A program made the position numbers and the translations under genes. 58,445 nucleotides of DNA. It comes from Pantoea eucrina. Lineage in GTDB: Bacteria > Pseudomonadota > Gammaproteobacteria > Enterobacterales > Enterobacteriaceae. The stretch lies in NCBI RefSeq assembly GCF_002095385.1, contig NZ_MIPP01000025.1, positions 1 through 58,445 of the forward strand, written 5' to 3'. The notes below the pieces were generated by a model. The model saw nothing but the letters and a program-made list of their open reading frames with translations. It searched no databases and was not told where the DNA came from. Positions 21,043-29,720 of this stretch are shown here, piece by piece (the first letter of the stretch is position 1; each line of letters begins with the position of its first letter).

Positions 21043-22476
21043 ATGCGCGATAACGAATTTACATATAAAAGTCTTCTGACCAAATTTTTACTGGCGTGCT
21101 CAGATTTAATTTGTTTTAACGCGGCGTTGTTTATTGCACTCGCCCTGATTAATTCATTATCTGACTCGCCACTGGCTGATATCTCTGAAAAAGATCTCAA
21201 TTTAAAAATTGCTACTCACATCTGTCTGTCAATTATCTGTACGGGCTGGTTCTGGGTTCGTCTGCGCCATTACACTTACCGCAAACCTTTCTGGTTTGAG
21301 CTGAAAGAGATATTTCGTACCGTGTTTATTTTCTCGGTTATCGATTTGTCTATTTCTGCATTATCGCAGTGGCAGATGTCGCGTTTTGTCTGGGTACTCA
21401 CCTGGATTCTGGCGCTGATCCTGATCCCGGTGGCGCGTGCCGTTTCCAAACGGGTACTGAACCATTTTGGTATGTGGAAAAAGCAGACCATCATCATTGG
21501 CAGCAGCCGTAACGCACAGGAAGCCTGGCAGGCGCTGCAGAGTGAAGAGGTGATGGGCTTTGACGTTATCGCCTTCTTTGATGTCGACGGCAGCTGTCCG
21601 CAGGCCAGCATTTCCGGCGTACCTGTGCTGCATAACGAAGCTGAGCTCTGGCAGTTAACCAACAGCGAAACGCAGTTTATCGTTGCGGTTGAGTCTGAGC
21701 AGAGTCAGCATCGCGATCTGTGGCTGAAAAACCTGGCTATGCACAATTGCCGTTCAGTCTCCGTTATTCCGACGCTGCGTGGTGTACCGCTCTATGGTAC
21801 GGATATGGCCTATATCTTCAGCCACGAAGTGATGATTCTGCGTGTAAACAATAACCTGGCGAAGCGTACCTCGCGCTTCCTCAAGCGCGCGTTCGATATC
21901 GTTGGTGCGCTCGGTATTATCGTGGCGCTGTCGCCGGCGCTGCTGGTCCTCGGCTTTATGGTTGGCCGCGATGGCGGACCGCCGATTTACGGTCACGAAC
22001 GCGTCGGTATGAACGGACGTAAGTTTAAATGCCTGAAGTTCCGCTCAATGGTGATTAACTCCAAAGAAGTGCTGGAGGAGGTGCTGCGCACCGATCCGGT
22101 TGCGCGAGCGGAGTGGGATAAAGATTTCAAACTGAAAAACGACCCGCGTATTACCAAAGTCGGCCATTTCATCCGTAAAACCAGTCTGGATGAGCTGCCG
22201 CAGCTGTGGAACGTGGTGCGTGGTGACATGAGCCTTGTCGGGCCGCGTCCGGTGATTGAAGATGAACTCTGCCGTTATGCCGGGGATGTAGATTACTACC
22301 TGATGGCGAAGCCAGGCATGACGGGATTGTGGCAGGTCAGCGGTCGTAACGACGTTGACTACGAAACACGCGTCTATTTCGACTCGTGGTATGTCAAAAA
22401 CTGGTCGCTGTGGAATGACATCGCGATTCTGTTTAAGACAGTCGGCGTAGTGCTTAAGCGCGACGGCGCATATTGA
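21043..22476 (+). CDS. amsG: Undecaprenyl-phosphate hexose-1-phosphate transferase (WbaP/AmsG/CpsA type)
   Basis: Initiates EPS repeat-unit assembly by moving hexose-1-phosphate (galactose in the amylovoran and stewartan systems) from a UDP-sugar to undecaprenyl phosphate. The 477 residues have several N-terminal membrane helices (about 15-135), a nucleotide-binding-like middle part (TIIIGSSRNAQEAWQAL) and a C-terminal bacterial sugar-transferase domain. That domain begins with the fifth helix (FLKRAFDIVGALGIIVAL) and contains KCLKFRSMV, RKTSLDELPQLWNVV and GPRPVIEDEL, then GMTGLWQVSGRND. It is the first gene after the ops element. Galactose versus glucose specificity cannot be fixed from sequence alone. 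Confidence 0.9.
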   Translation: MRDNEFTYKSLLTKFLLACSDLICFNAALFIALALINSLSDSPLADISEKDLNLKIATHICLSIICTGWFWVRLRHYTYRKPFWFELKEIFRTVFIFSVIDLSISALSQWQMSRFVWVLTWILALILIPVARAVSKRVLNHFGMWKKQTIIIGSSRNAQEAWQALQSEEVMGFDVIAFFDVDGSCPQASISGVPVLHNEAELWQLTNSETQFIVAVESEQSQHRDLWLKNLAMHNCRSVSVIPTLRGVPLYGTDMAYIFSHEVMILRVNNNLAKRTSRFLKRAFDIVGALGIIVALSPALLVLGFMVGRDGGPPIYGHERVGMNGRKFKCLKFRSMVINSKEVLEEVLRTDPVARAEWDKDFKLKNDPRITKVGHFIRKTSLDELPQLWNVVRGDMSLVGPRPVIEDELCRYAGDVDYYLMAKPGMTGLWQVSGRNDVDYETRVYFDSWYVKNWSLWNDIAILFKTVGVVLKRDGAY

Positions 22477-22568
22477 TAGACAGCGAAGGCGGGGGAGGGT
22501 ATCTCTCTCGCTGAATAACTGCCGGTGCTGGGAGTCTTGTTATCTGAACACTGCCATTATCGAGCCTG

Positions 22569-22611
22569 ATTAAAGCGGAGAGGTTGTTGAGCTGCACTAT
22601 TCCGCTTTAAT
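22569..22611 (+). other. Hairpin in the amsG-wza gap
   Basis: A perfect 11-bp inverted repeat, ATTAAAGCGGA and TCCGCTTTAAT, is separated by 21 bases. No T-run follows, so it is not a standard terminator; it may stabilise or attenuate the transcript between the first EPS gene and wza. Confidence 0.5.
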
Positions 22612-22657
22612 TGATGTCGTCCGGGGGCACGGTGACAACATAAAAACCAAGGGAGCA

Positions 22658-22687
22658 ATGATAATGACCCACAGTTTCAGTGTTTAA
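22658..22687 (+). other. Possible 9-codon leader ORF upstream of wza
   Basis: A good Shine-Dalgarno sequence (AAGGGAG) precedes ATG and the reading MIMTHSFSV-stop. The first bases ATGATAATGA resemble the wza start (ATGATAATGAAAAC at 22770), which could mean a small duplication or chance. There is no amino-acid bias typical of attenuation peptides. Confidence 0.25.
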
Positions 22688-22769
22688 CCCGTTAAATTAA
22701 ATTTTTGTAAGACGCTTACACAGCGGCGTTTTCGCCTCTATCAATCATTAACTGATAGCGAATAACCAG

Positions 22770-23906
22770 ATGATAATGAAAACTAAATTGATACCTTTAC
22801 TGGTATCCGCAACTTTTCTCTCCGGGTGCACCATTGAACCAGGTTCGCACCTTACGACCAGCGGAAAAGATGTCATTGAGCAACAGGATAGCAACTTTGA
22901 CATCGATAAATACGTAAACGTCTTCCCGATGACTCCTCGTCTGGTTGAACAGATGCGTCCTAAGCCACTGGTTGCACAGGCTAACCCACAGCTGCAGAAC
23001 GAGATTCAGAGCTACGAATACCGCATCGGTGTGGGCGACGTGCTGAATGTCACCGTCTGGGATCACCCGGAGCTGACGACCCCGGCCGGCCAGTATCGCA
23101 GCGCCAGCGACACCGGCAACTGGGTACAGGCTGACGGCACGATTTTCTATCCGTACATCGGCAAGGTACGCGTTGCGGGTCGCACCGTAACGGAAGTGCG
23201 TGCGGAGATTGCGCGTCGTCTGGCGCAGTACATTGAAAGCCCGCAGGTAGATGTCAACCTGGCGGCTTTCCGCTCGCAGAAAGCGTATATCACCGGGTCG
23301 GTGACCACTTCCGGTCAGCAGCCGATTACCAACGTGCCGCTTACCGTTCTGGATGCGGTCAACGCCGCGGGCGGCCTGGCGGCTGATGCTGACTGGCGCA
23401 ACGTCGTGCTGACGCATAACGGCCGCGAGCAGCGTATTTCGCTGCAGGCGCTGATGCAAAATGGCGACCTCAGCCAGAACCATCTGCTCTATCCGGGCGA
23501 CATTCTTTACGTTCCGCGTAATGACGACCTGAAAGTCTTTGTGATGGGTGAAGTGCGTCAGCAGGCTACGCTGAAGATGGATCGCAGCGGCATGACGCTG
23601 GCAGAAGCACTGGGCAACGCGCAGGGTATGGATCAGACCACCTCTGATGCAACCGGCGTGTTCGTTATCCGTCCGATTCGCGGCGCGAACCGCACCAAAA
23701 TCGCCAACATCTATCAGTTGAATACCAAGGATGCGGCGTCAATGGTGATGGGTACGGAGTTCCAGCTGGAACCGTATGACATCGTCTACGTCACCGCGAC
23801 ACCGATTACCCGCTGGAACCGCGTTATCTCCGGACTGCTGCCGACCATCGTAGGTATCGACGATGCAAGCTCGTCAGCGCTGCGCTTCCGCAACTGGTCG
23901 AACTAA
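22770..23906 (+). CDS. wza: Wza, outer-membrane polysaccharide export lipoprotein
   Basis: Forms the octameric outer-membrane channel for EPS. The 378 residues match E. coli Wza closely. The signal peptide ends in the lipobox LSGC, giving a lipidated cysteine near residue 20. The polysaccharide-export domain follows ([20 protein letters not shown]), then two SLBB-type repeats ([38 protein letters not shown]) and a C-terminal amphipathic helix region ([14 protein letters not shown]) that forms the alpha-helical barrel. An ATG two codons later is an alternative start. It is 9 bp from wzb, in the usual wza-wzb-wzc order. Confidence 0.96.
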   Translation: MIMKTKLIPLLVSATFLSGCTIEPGSHLTTSGKDVIEQQDSNFDIDKYVNVFPMTPRLVEQMRPKPLVAQANPQLQNEIQSYEYRIGVGDVLNVTVWDHPELTTPAGQYRSASDTGNWVQADGTIFYPYIGKVRVAGRTVTEVRAEIARRLAQYIESPQVDVNLAAFRSQKAYITGSVTTSGQQPITNVPLTVLDAVNAAGGLAADADWRNVVLTHNGREQRISLQALMQNGDLSQNHLLYPGDILYVPRNDDLKVFVMGEVRQQATLKMDRSGMTLAEALGNAQGMDQTTSDATGVFVIRPIRGANRTKIANIYQLNTKDAASMVMGTEFQLEPYDIVYVTATPITRWNRVISGLLPTIVGIDDASSSALRFRNWSN

Positions 23907-23915
23907 GGTTTTACC

Positions 23916-24350
23916 ATGATTAAGTCAGTGTTAGTGGTCTGTGTGGGTAACATCTGCCGTTCGCCAACCGCCGAGCGGCTGCTGAAGCGTGCACTGCCGC
24001 AAACGCGCGTGGCCTCGGCGGGCCTGGGTGCCCTGGAAGGGTACCCGGCCGATAAGATGGCCAGTGAGGTTGCCGCTGAACATGGCCTCTCGCTCGACGG
24101 ACATCAGGCGCAGCAGTTAACGGCAGAGATGTGCCGTGACTTCGACCTGATTCTGGTGATGGAGAAGCGCCACATTGAGCAGGTCAACCGCATCGATCCC
24201 GCCGCGCGCGGAAAAACGATGCTGCTGGGGCACTGGCTTAATCAACAGGAAATTGCGGACCCGTACCGAAAGAGCCGTGAGGCCTTCGACGCTGTGTACG
24301 GGTTACTGGACAACGCAACCCAGAAATGGGTCAACGTATTAAGCCGATAG
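23916..24350 (+). CDS. wzb: Wzb, low-molecular-weight protein tyrosine phosphatase
   Basis: Cytosolic phosphatase that removes phosphate from the tyrosine tail of Wzc, cycling the EPS assembly machine. The 144 residues are typical. The P-loop is at the N-terminus (VCVGNICRS; nucleophile C9, R15), and the general-acid aspartate is in the C-terminal DPYRKS. Gene spacing is tight on both sides (9 bp from wza, 12 bp to the wzc ATG), consistent with one operon. Confidence 0.96.
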   Translation: MIKSVLVVCVGNICRSPTAERLLKRALPQTRVASAGLGALEGYPADKMASEVAAEHGLSLDGHQAQQLTAEMCRDFDLILVMEKRHIEQVNRIDPAARGKTMLLGHWLNQQEIADPYRKSREAFDAVYGLLDNATQKWVNVLSR

Positions 24351-24362
24351 TTGGGATTATCC

Positions 24363-26540
24363 ATGAATATTAAAAACAAGGTCATGACCGCGCCAAAAGA
24401 AGATTCGAATGGATGGGATCTGGCGCATCTTGTGGGACAGCTGGTTGATCACCGCTGGATCATTGTTGCCGTTACCGCCTTCTTTATGCTGGTGGCAACG
24501 CTCTACACACTGTTTGCGACGCCAATCTATAGCGCAGACGCCATGGTTCAGGTTGAGCAGAAGAACACCGCTTCGGTGCTGAACGACCTGACCGACGTTC
24601 TGCCAGCCATGCCGGCATCCGATACCGAGATTCAGATCCTTGAATCCCGTATGGTTATCGGTAAAACCGTTCAGGACCTGGGCCTGGACAGCGTGGTGCA
24701 GCAGCACTACTTCCCGGTTATCGGTAAAGGCCTGTCGCGCCTGATGGGTAACAAGCCAGGCCAGATCGCTATCTCACGCCTGGAAATCCCGCGCAGCATC
24801 GATAAGCGTACCGTTGAGCTGGAAGTAACCGGTGCAGATACCTATACCGTAAGCAGCGACGGCGACGAGCTGTTCAAGGGCCGCGTGGGTCAGCTGGAGC
24901 AGCATGGCGAGGTCACTATGCTGGTCAGCGGTATTCAGGCGGATGAAGGCACGACCTTCAGCGTCACGAAACTGACCGACCTGCAGGCGATTAAAACCGT
25001 TCTGGGCGCGCTGACCGTAGCCGATAAAGGCAAAAGCACCGGCGTACTGGGCCTTGAGTATCGTGATGAAGATCCGGAGCAGGCGAGTCGTGTCCTGAAC
25101 CAGATCGTCAACAACTACCTGCTGCAGAACGTTGAGCGTAAATCTGAACAGGCGGAAAAGAGCCTGCAGTTCCTGCGCAATCAGCTGCCTCAGGTGCGCG
25201 CCAAGCTGGATGATGCGGAGGATAAGCTGAACACCTTCCGTCGTCAGAACGCGTCAGTGGATATGTCGCTGGAAGCCAAATCCGCTCTGGATACCTCTGT
25301 CAGCGTGCAGAGCCAGCTGAACGAGCTGACCTTCCGTGAAGCGGAAGTCTCGCAGCTGTTCACCAAAGATCACCCGACCTACCGCGCGCTGCTGGATAAA
25401 CGCAAAACGCTGGAAGCGGAGCAGGCTCAGCTGAACAAGCGCATCTCCTCGATGCCGCAGACGCAGCAGGAGATCCTGCGACTGACGCGTGACGTACAGT
25501 CCGGTCAGGAGATCTACATGCAGCTGCTGAACCGTCAGCAGGAGCTGGGGATCAGCAAGGCGAGCACCGTAGGTGATGTGCGTATCATCGATAACGCTGA
25601 AACGGCCGGTAGCCCGGTTGCACCGAAGAAAACGCTGATTGTACTGGCTGGTCTGATTCTCGGTCTGGTGCTCTCGGTTGGTCTGGTGCTGCTGAAAGCG
25701 CTGTTCCATCACGGTATCGACAATCCTGAGCAGCTGGAAGAGCTGGGCATGAACGTCTACGCCAGCGTCCCGCTCTCTGAGTGGCAGCGCAAGAAAGATA
25801 CCGAAGCCCTGGCGCGTCGTGGTCACAAAGAGAAGAGCGATCCGCACAATACGCTGCTGGCGCTGGGTAACCCGACTGACCTCTCCATCGAAGCGATTCG
25901 CAGCCTGCGTACCAGCCTGCACTTTGCGATGATGGAAGCGAAGAACAACATCCTGATGATCACCGGCGCCAGCCCGGGCATTGGTAAAACCTTTGTCTGT
26001 GCCAACCTGGCAACCCTGGTCGCCAAAGCGGGTCAGCGCGTACTGTTTATCGATGGTGATATGCGTCGCGGCTATACCCATGAGCTGCTGGGTGCGGATA
26101 ACAAGCAGGGCCTCTCTAACGTCCTTTCCGGCAAGACTGAGTTCTCTCCGGCGATGATTCAGCGCGGCGTCTACGGCTTTGATTTCCTGCCACGCGGTCA
26201 GGTGCCACCTAACCCGTCTGAGCTGCTGATGCATCGTCGTATGGGTGAGCTGCTGGAGTGGGCGAGCAAGAACTATGATCTGGTGCTGATCGATACCCCA
26301 CCAATTCTGGCGGTTACCGATGCATCCATCATTGGTAAGCTGGCTGGAACGTCGCTGATGGTTGCACGCTTTGAGACCAACACGACGAAAGAACTGGATG
26401 TCAGCTACAAGCGCTTTGCGCAGAACGGCATCGAGATCAAGGGCGTGATCCTCAACGCCGTGGTACGCAAAGCGTCAAACGCCTACGGTTATGGCTACGA
26501 CTACTACAACTACGAATACGGCAAAGAAGCCAAAAGCTAA
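24363..26540 (+). CDS. wzc: Wzc, polysaccharide co-polymerase and tyrosine autokinase
   Basis: Inner-membrane regulator of EPS chain length and export; needs cycles of autophosphorylation. The ATG at 24363 (MNIKNKVMTAPK) gives 725 residues; a TTG four codons earlier is less likely. It has a first membrane helix (about residues 32-52), a large periplasmic Wzz-like domain with coiled coil (about 250-390), a second helix after VAPKKT (about 425-447) and a cytosolic BY-kinase domain. The kinase shows Walker A GASPGIGKTF, Walker A' VLFIDGDMRRG and Walker B LVLIDTPPI. The C-terminal tail has seven tyrosines in twelve residues (YGYGYDYYNYEY), the autophosphorylation cluster. A strong terminator follows. 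Confidence 0.96.
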   Translation: MNIKNKVMTAPKEDSNGWDLAHLVGQLVDHRWIIVAVTAFFMLVATLYTLFATPIYSADAMVQVEQKNTASVLNDLTDVLPAMPASDTEIQILESRMVIGKTVQDLGLDSVVQQHYFPVIGKGLSRLMGNKPGQIAISRLEIPRSIDKRTVELEVTGADTYTVSSDGDELFKGRVGQLEQHGEVTMLVSGIQADEGTTFSVTKLTDLQAIKTVLGALTVADKGKSTGVLGLEYRDEDPEQASRVLNQIVNNYLLQNVERKSEQAEKSLQFLRNQLPQVRAKLDDAEDKLNTFRRQNASVDMSLEAKSALDTSVSVQSQLNELTFREAEVSQLFTKDHPTYRALLDKRKTLEAEQAQLNKRISSMPQTQQEILRLTRDVQSGQEIYMQLLNRQQELGISKASTVGDVRIIDNAETAGSPVAPKKTLIVLAGLILGLVLSVGLVLLKALFHHGIDNPEQLEELGMNVYASVPLSEWQRKKDTEALARRGHKEKSDPHNTLLALGNPTDLSIEAIRSLRTSLHFAMMEAKNNILMITGASPGIGKTFVCANLATLVAKAGQRVLFIDGDMRRGYTHELLGADNKQGLSNVLSGKTEFSPAMIQRGVYGFDFLPRGQVPPNPSELLMHRRMGELLEWASKNYDLVLIDTPPILAVTDASIIGKLAGTSLMVARFETNTTKELDVSYKRFAQNGIEIKGVILNAVVRKASNAYGYGYDYYNYEYGKEAKS

Positions 26541-26551
26541 ATAACACCTTC

Positions 26552-26578
26552 ACGGGGCGGTTTATCCGCCCCGTTTTT
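26552..26578 (+). terminator. Intrinsic terminator after wzc
   Basis: A perfect 9-bp GC-rich stem (ACGGGGCGG/CCGCCCCGT) with a 5-base loop is followed by a T-run. It lies inside the EPS operon, so full-length transcription would need readthrough, for example by RfaH recruited at the ops element. The rest of the 276-bp gap shows no gene or recognisable wzy fragment. Confidence 0.88.
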
Positions 26579-26816
26579 ATGGTGAAGAATAGCGGCTTAC
26601 CGCAGGGCAGGGGCTTTTCAGCCTCACCCTCTTTTTGGTGCGTTTTGCACCGCAAAACAGACACACAGCACAATCTTTGGTATTTCCGTAATGGTACGCG
26701 GCATCCTCAGAAGAAAGAGTAATAACGGTATGATTTTTCGGAATAAAACCGATTTCTTTCCATGGCCTGCTCGCGCTACCGTTGGATCTGGAACAGCTGT
26801 TTAAGAGGTGCTGGCA

Positions 26817-27734
26817 ATGCAGGACATTCGCTTCTCAATCGTTATTCCGGCGTATAACGCGTCGAAATCGATTATCACCACGCTCGACTGCGTTAAAGCG
26901 CAAAGCTATCGTAATTTTGAAGTCATCATTGTGGATGACAAATCAGCTGATGCGGCCGAGCTGGCGCAGGTGGTGCAGGGTGAGCGCTATCAGGAGCTGA
27001 CAATTAAGCTGGAGCTCTCTGAGGTCAAACTCAACGGCGCCGGCGCCCGTAACAAAGGTATTGAACTGGCTGAAGGCGACTTTATCAGCTTCCTCGATGC
27101 GGATGATGAGTGGCACCCGAATAAACTTGCAGAGGTACGCGACACTATTGCGCGTCTGGAAGCGCAGGGGCGGTCACGCTACGTCATTTTCAGCCAGGTC
27201 AATATCCACCAGGATGGCCACTTTCTGAAAGTGATGCCGATGCAGGCGCCGGGCAAAAATGAGACCGTCGCTGAATATCTGTTTGGCTGTTACGGCTTTA
27301 TCCAGACCAGTACCATCGTGCTGAAGCGCGAGGATGCGCTGAAAATCCAGTTCGATACGCGCTACATCCGCCATCAGGATTACGATTTCTGTATCCGCGC
27401 CGATCGCATGGGCTATGAGTTTGTGATGATTGCCAAACCGCTGGCGACCTATCACCTGGTGACCAAATTTGGCTCCAAGCATAAAGGGGAGTCGGTGAAA
27501 TACTCCTACTTCTGGCTGGATAGCATGAAGCCGCATCTGACGACGCGTGACGTCCATACCTATAAGGCATTTAAACTGCCGCTGCGCTACAAGATGGACG
27601 GTAAATCGCTGCAGGCGAGCCTGAGCTTTGCCCGCTACTTTTTCCTGACCAACCGCGACAACCGCGCCTACTTTATGAATCGCCTGAAAGATAAGGTGAA
27701 ATCGCGGTTTGGCGGCAGAAAAGCGGTCTCCTGA
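26817..27734 (+). CDS. EPS glycosyltransferase, family GT2
   Basis: Cytosolic-face glycosyltransferase that adds a sugar to the lipid-linked EPS repeat unit; occupies the amsB/wceB position after wzc. The ATG at 26817 (MQDIRFSIVIPAYN) has AGAGG 8 bases upstream and gives 305 residues; a GTG three codons earlier is less likely. The GT-A nucleotide-binding start is present (FSIVIPAYNASKSIITTLD, VIIVDDKSAD), with the metal-binding FLDADDEW and the acceptor-side HQDYDFCIRADRMG. In amylovoran and stewartan loci the polymerase gene precedes this gene; it is absent here. Donor and acceptor sugars are not deducible. Confidence 0.88.
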   Translation: MQDIRFSIVIPAYNASKSIITTLDCVKAQSYRNFEVIIVDDKSADAAELAQVVQGERYQELTIKLELSEVKLNGAGARNKGIELAEGDFISFLDADDEWHPNKLAEVRDTIARLEAQGRSRYVIFSQVNIHQDGHFLKVMPMQAPGKNETVAEYLFGCYGFIQTSTIVLKREDALKIQFDTRYIRHQDYDFCIRADRMGYEFVMIAKPLATYHLVTKFGSKHKGESVKYSYFWLDSMKPHLTTRDVHTYKAFKLPLRYKMDGKSLQASLSFARYFFLTNRDNRAYFMNRLKDKVKSRFGGRKAVS

Positions 27735-27745
27735 CACACATTCAC

Positions 27746-27773
27746 TTGCTCCCTGCGCGGGAGCAATTTTTTT
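27746..27773 (+). terminator. Intrinsic terminator between two EPS glycosyltransferase genes
   Basis: A TTGCTCCC/GGGAGCAA 8-bp stem with a 5-base loop is followed directly by seven T. It is a textbook intrinsic terminator, and the second one inside the EPS operon. Confidence 0.9.
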
Positions 27774-27799
27774 GGTTCCTGACACTCCGGGCAATAAAA

Positions 27800-28552
27800 A
27801 TGACAAATCATGTTGGCACCATCGGTATTGTGATGCCGATGTATAACGCACGTAAAACGGTACTGCGCGCGGTAGAGTCGATTGTTAAACAGACCTACAG
27901 CGACTGGCATCTCTATCTGGTTAACGACACCTCCACGGATGACTCGCTGGCCCTGGTGCGTGAGCACTGCCAGGATCCGCGCATTACTATCCTCAGCAAT
28001 GAGGTTAATCAGGGCGCTGCAGAAACGCGCAACGTCGGACTGCGTGCTGCCAGCGAAGAGATCATCGCGTTTCTCGACAGCGATGATGAGTGGCACGCTG
28101 AGAAGCTGGCTGAGCAGGCCGCCGCCATTGCCGCCGGCGATGACTTCGTTATCACCCACTATCACTATAAAACGCAGAGCGCCGAACACGATATCACCTG
28201 GGGCAAGCCATATCTGCAGCAGGATAATTTCGTGAAGAAGCAGTATCGCGTCTGCTTTTCATCCGTCTGCTTCCGTCGTCCGCCCCAGGGGATCTTCTTC
28301 CAGCGTAAAGGGCATGAAGACTTTCTTTTCCTGTATGAGCTCTTCTCCCGCTACAAACAGGCGCGGGTGATCCGCAAAACGCTGGTGAACTATTACGAGC
28401 TGGGAGATTCGCTGTCGCGCAACAAAAACAAGGCGGCGAAATGGCATCTGGAATTATTAAGAATTATCTACAAAAACAACCCATTAAAAGTTTATTACTA
28501 TTACACCTGGTATATGGTGAATGGCGTCCTTTTCGCCCTGAAGCATCGCTGA
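27800..28552 (+). CDS. EPS glycosyltransferase, family GT2
   Basis: Second GT2 enzyme of the EPS locus, 250 residues from ATG 27800 (MTNHVGTIGIVMPMYN). It has the GT-A motifs IGIVMPMYNARKTVLRAV, LVNDTSTDDS and FLDSDDEW, then a GHEDFLFLYELF catalytic-base region and a basic, aromatic C-terminus likely to contact the membrane. An in-frame extension to 27746 reads through the terminator and is rejected. It resembles AmsE/WceM-class enzymes by family and position. The ribosome binding site is weak. Confidence 0.85.
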   Translation: MTNHVGTIGIVMPMYNARKTVLRAVESIVKQTYSDWHLYLVNDTSTDDSLALVREHCQDPRITILSNEVNQGAAETRNVGLRAASEEIIAFLDSDDEWHAEKLAEQAAAIAAGDDFVITHYHYKTQSAEHDITWGKPYLQQDNFVKKQYRVCFSSVCFRRPPQGIFFQRKGHEDFLFLYELFSRYKQARVIRKTLVNYYELGDSLSRNKNKAAKWHLELLRIIYKNNPLKVYYYYTWYMVNGVLFALKHR

Positions 28553-28627
28553 AATCCGCATGTTTGCGTGCAGTCATGCAGCCAGTAGGGGTTTTACGTT
28601 CACTATTTTTGAGGTGGAAAGCGTTAA

Positions 28628-29662
28628 ATGAAAAAAGTCGTTTTGGTGATCAAAGATGCCTACTCCTATGCGGGCACCGAGAACATCTGTAACTTCATGT
28701 CAGAGTGCCTCGGTGAAGAGCACGCCGTCACTGTTTACTCCCTTGAGGGCCATGGCGAAACCTTTTACCCCTTTACGCATGTAAAAGAGATCGTCAGTTT
28801 TGAAGGCCACAGCAACCCGATTAAAAGCGCCGTAGCACGTATCCATCAGGAAGGTTTCGACAGCGTTTTTCTCATCAGTATGGGCCGTCTGAGCGTTATG
28901 TTTGCGTTCTGGAACCTGATGATGCTGAAGAAAAAAACCTTCAAGGCCTACGCCTGCGAGCATATCGCTATCAACTCCTTCAGTAAGCCGATCAAACTCA
29001 TGAAGTGGCTGCTGCTGCGCTACTACGATCGCGTGATTGTTCTGACGGATAAAGATCAGCAGGTCTTCAGCCGCTGGCATATCCGCAGCCAGCAGATCCC
29101 CAATCCGGTGGTGTACAAAGGCTTTGAACGGCGTCAGCGCAGCCGCCAGGCGCTGGCGGTCGGGCGGCTTGATCACCAGAAAGGGTTCGATCTGCTGCTG
29201 GATATCTGGGCAGATTTCAGCAAAAAGCATCCGGAGTGGACGCTGGCGATTGCCGGCGATGGCGAGCTGCGCCAGCAGCTGCATGAGCAGGTGGCCGCAC
29301 TCGGCATTACCAACAGCGTGAACTTTGTCGGTAAGGTCAGCAACATCAATGACTACTACCGCGACAGCGATATGGCGCTGATGACGTCGCGCTATGAAGG
29401 GCTGCCGCTGGTGCTGCTGGAGGCGAAATCCTGGTCCCTGCCTGTGGTGGCCTATGACTGCCCGACCGGCCCGCAGGAGATCATCAACCACGGCGCAGAT
29501 GGTTTCCTGGTGCCGATGAACGATAAAGCCGCTTTTCTGGCGCGGATGGAGCAGCTTGCCAGCGATGACGCCCTGTTCTTTGCCATGAGCGATAAGACAA
29601 AAGAGACCGCACTCAAGTTTGACGGTAATCAGATCAAACAGAGCTGGCTGGCGCTGGTATAA
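28628..29662 (+). CDS. EPS glycosyltransferase, family GT4
   Basis: GT-B fold retaining glycosyltransferase, 344 residues. The N-terminal acceptor domain starts KKVVLVIKDAYSYAGTENI. The C-terminal donor domain has AVGRLDHQKGFDLLLDIW, IAGDGELRQQL, FVGKVSNINDYYRDSD and the conserved SRYEGLPLVLLEA glutamate motif. It corresponds by family to AmsD/WceN-class enzymes. AGGTGG precedes the ATG. It lies 75 bp after the previous glycosyltransferase and 58 bp before the exported AmsF-like gene. Confidence 0.88.
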   Translation: MKKVVLVIKDAYSYAGTENICNFMSECLGEEHAVTVYSLEGHGETFYPFTHVKEIVSFEGHSNPIKSAVARIHQEGFDSVFLISMGRLSVMFAFWNLMMLKKKTFKAYACEHIAINSFSKPIKLMKWLLLRYYDRVIVLTDKDQQVFSRWHIRSQQIPNPVVYKGFERRQRSRQALAVGRLDHQKGFDLLLDIWADFSKKHPEWTLAIAGDGELRQQLHEQVAALGITNSVNFVGKVSNINDYYRDSDMALMTSRYEGLPLVLLEAKSWSLPVVAYDCPTGPQEIINHGADGFLVPMNDKAAFLARMEQLASDDALFFAMSDKTKETALKFDGNQIKQSWLALV

Positions 29663-29720
29663 GCGTCACGCCTTTTTATGCCTGCCGGGACACACTGACT
29701 TTGACCACGGGATTATCAGC

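Noticed and set aside
25254..26234. Long open frame (326 codons) antisense to wzc
   Set aside because: It is a shadow of wzc codon bias, with no ribosome binding site and a composition rich in Arg/Gln/His typical of antisense frames.
26541..26816. Remnant of a wzy (amsC/wceL) gene after wzc
   Set aside because: No hydrophobic frame or recognisable C-terminal fragment could be made out on reading all plus-strand frames by eye.
28700..29491. 263-codon frame antisense to the GT4 gene
   Set aside because: It lies wholly within a well-supported gene on the other strand and has no recognisable motif.
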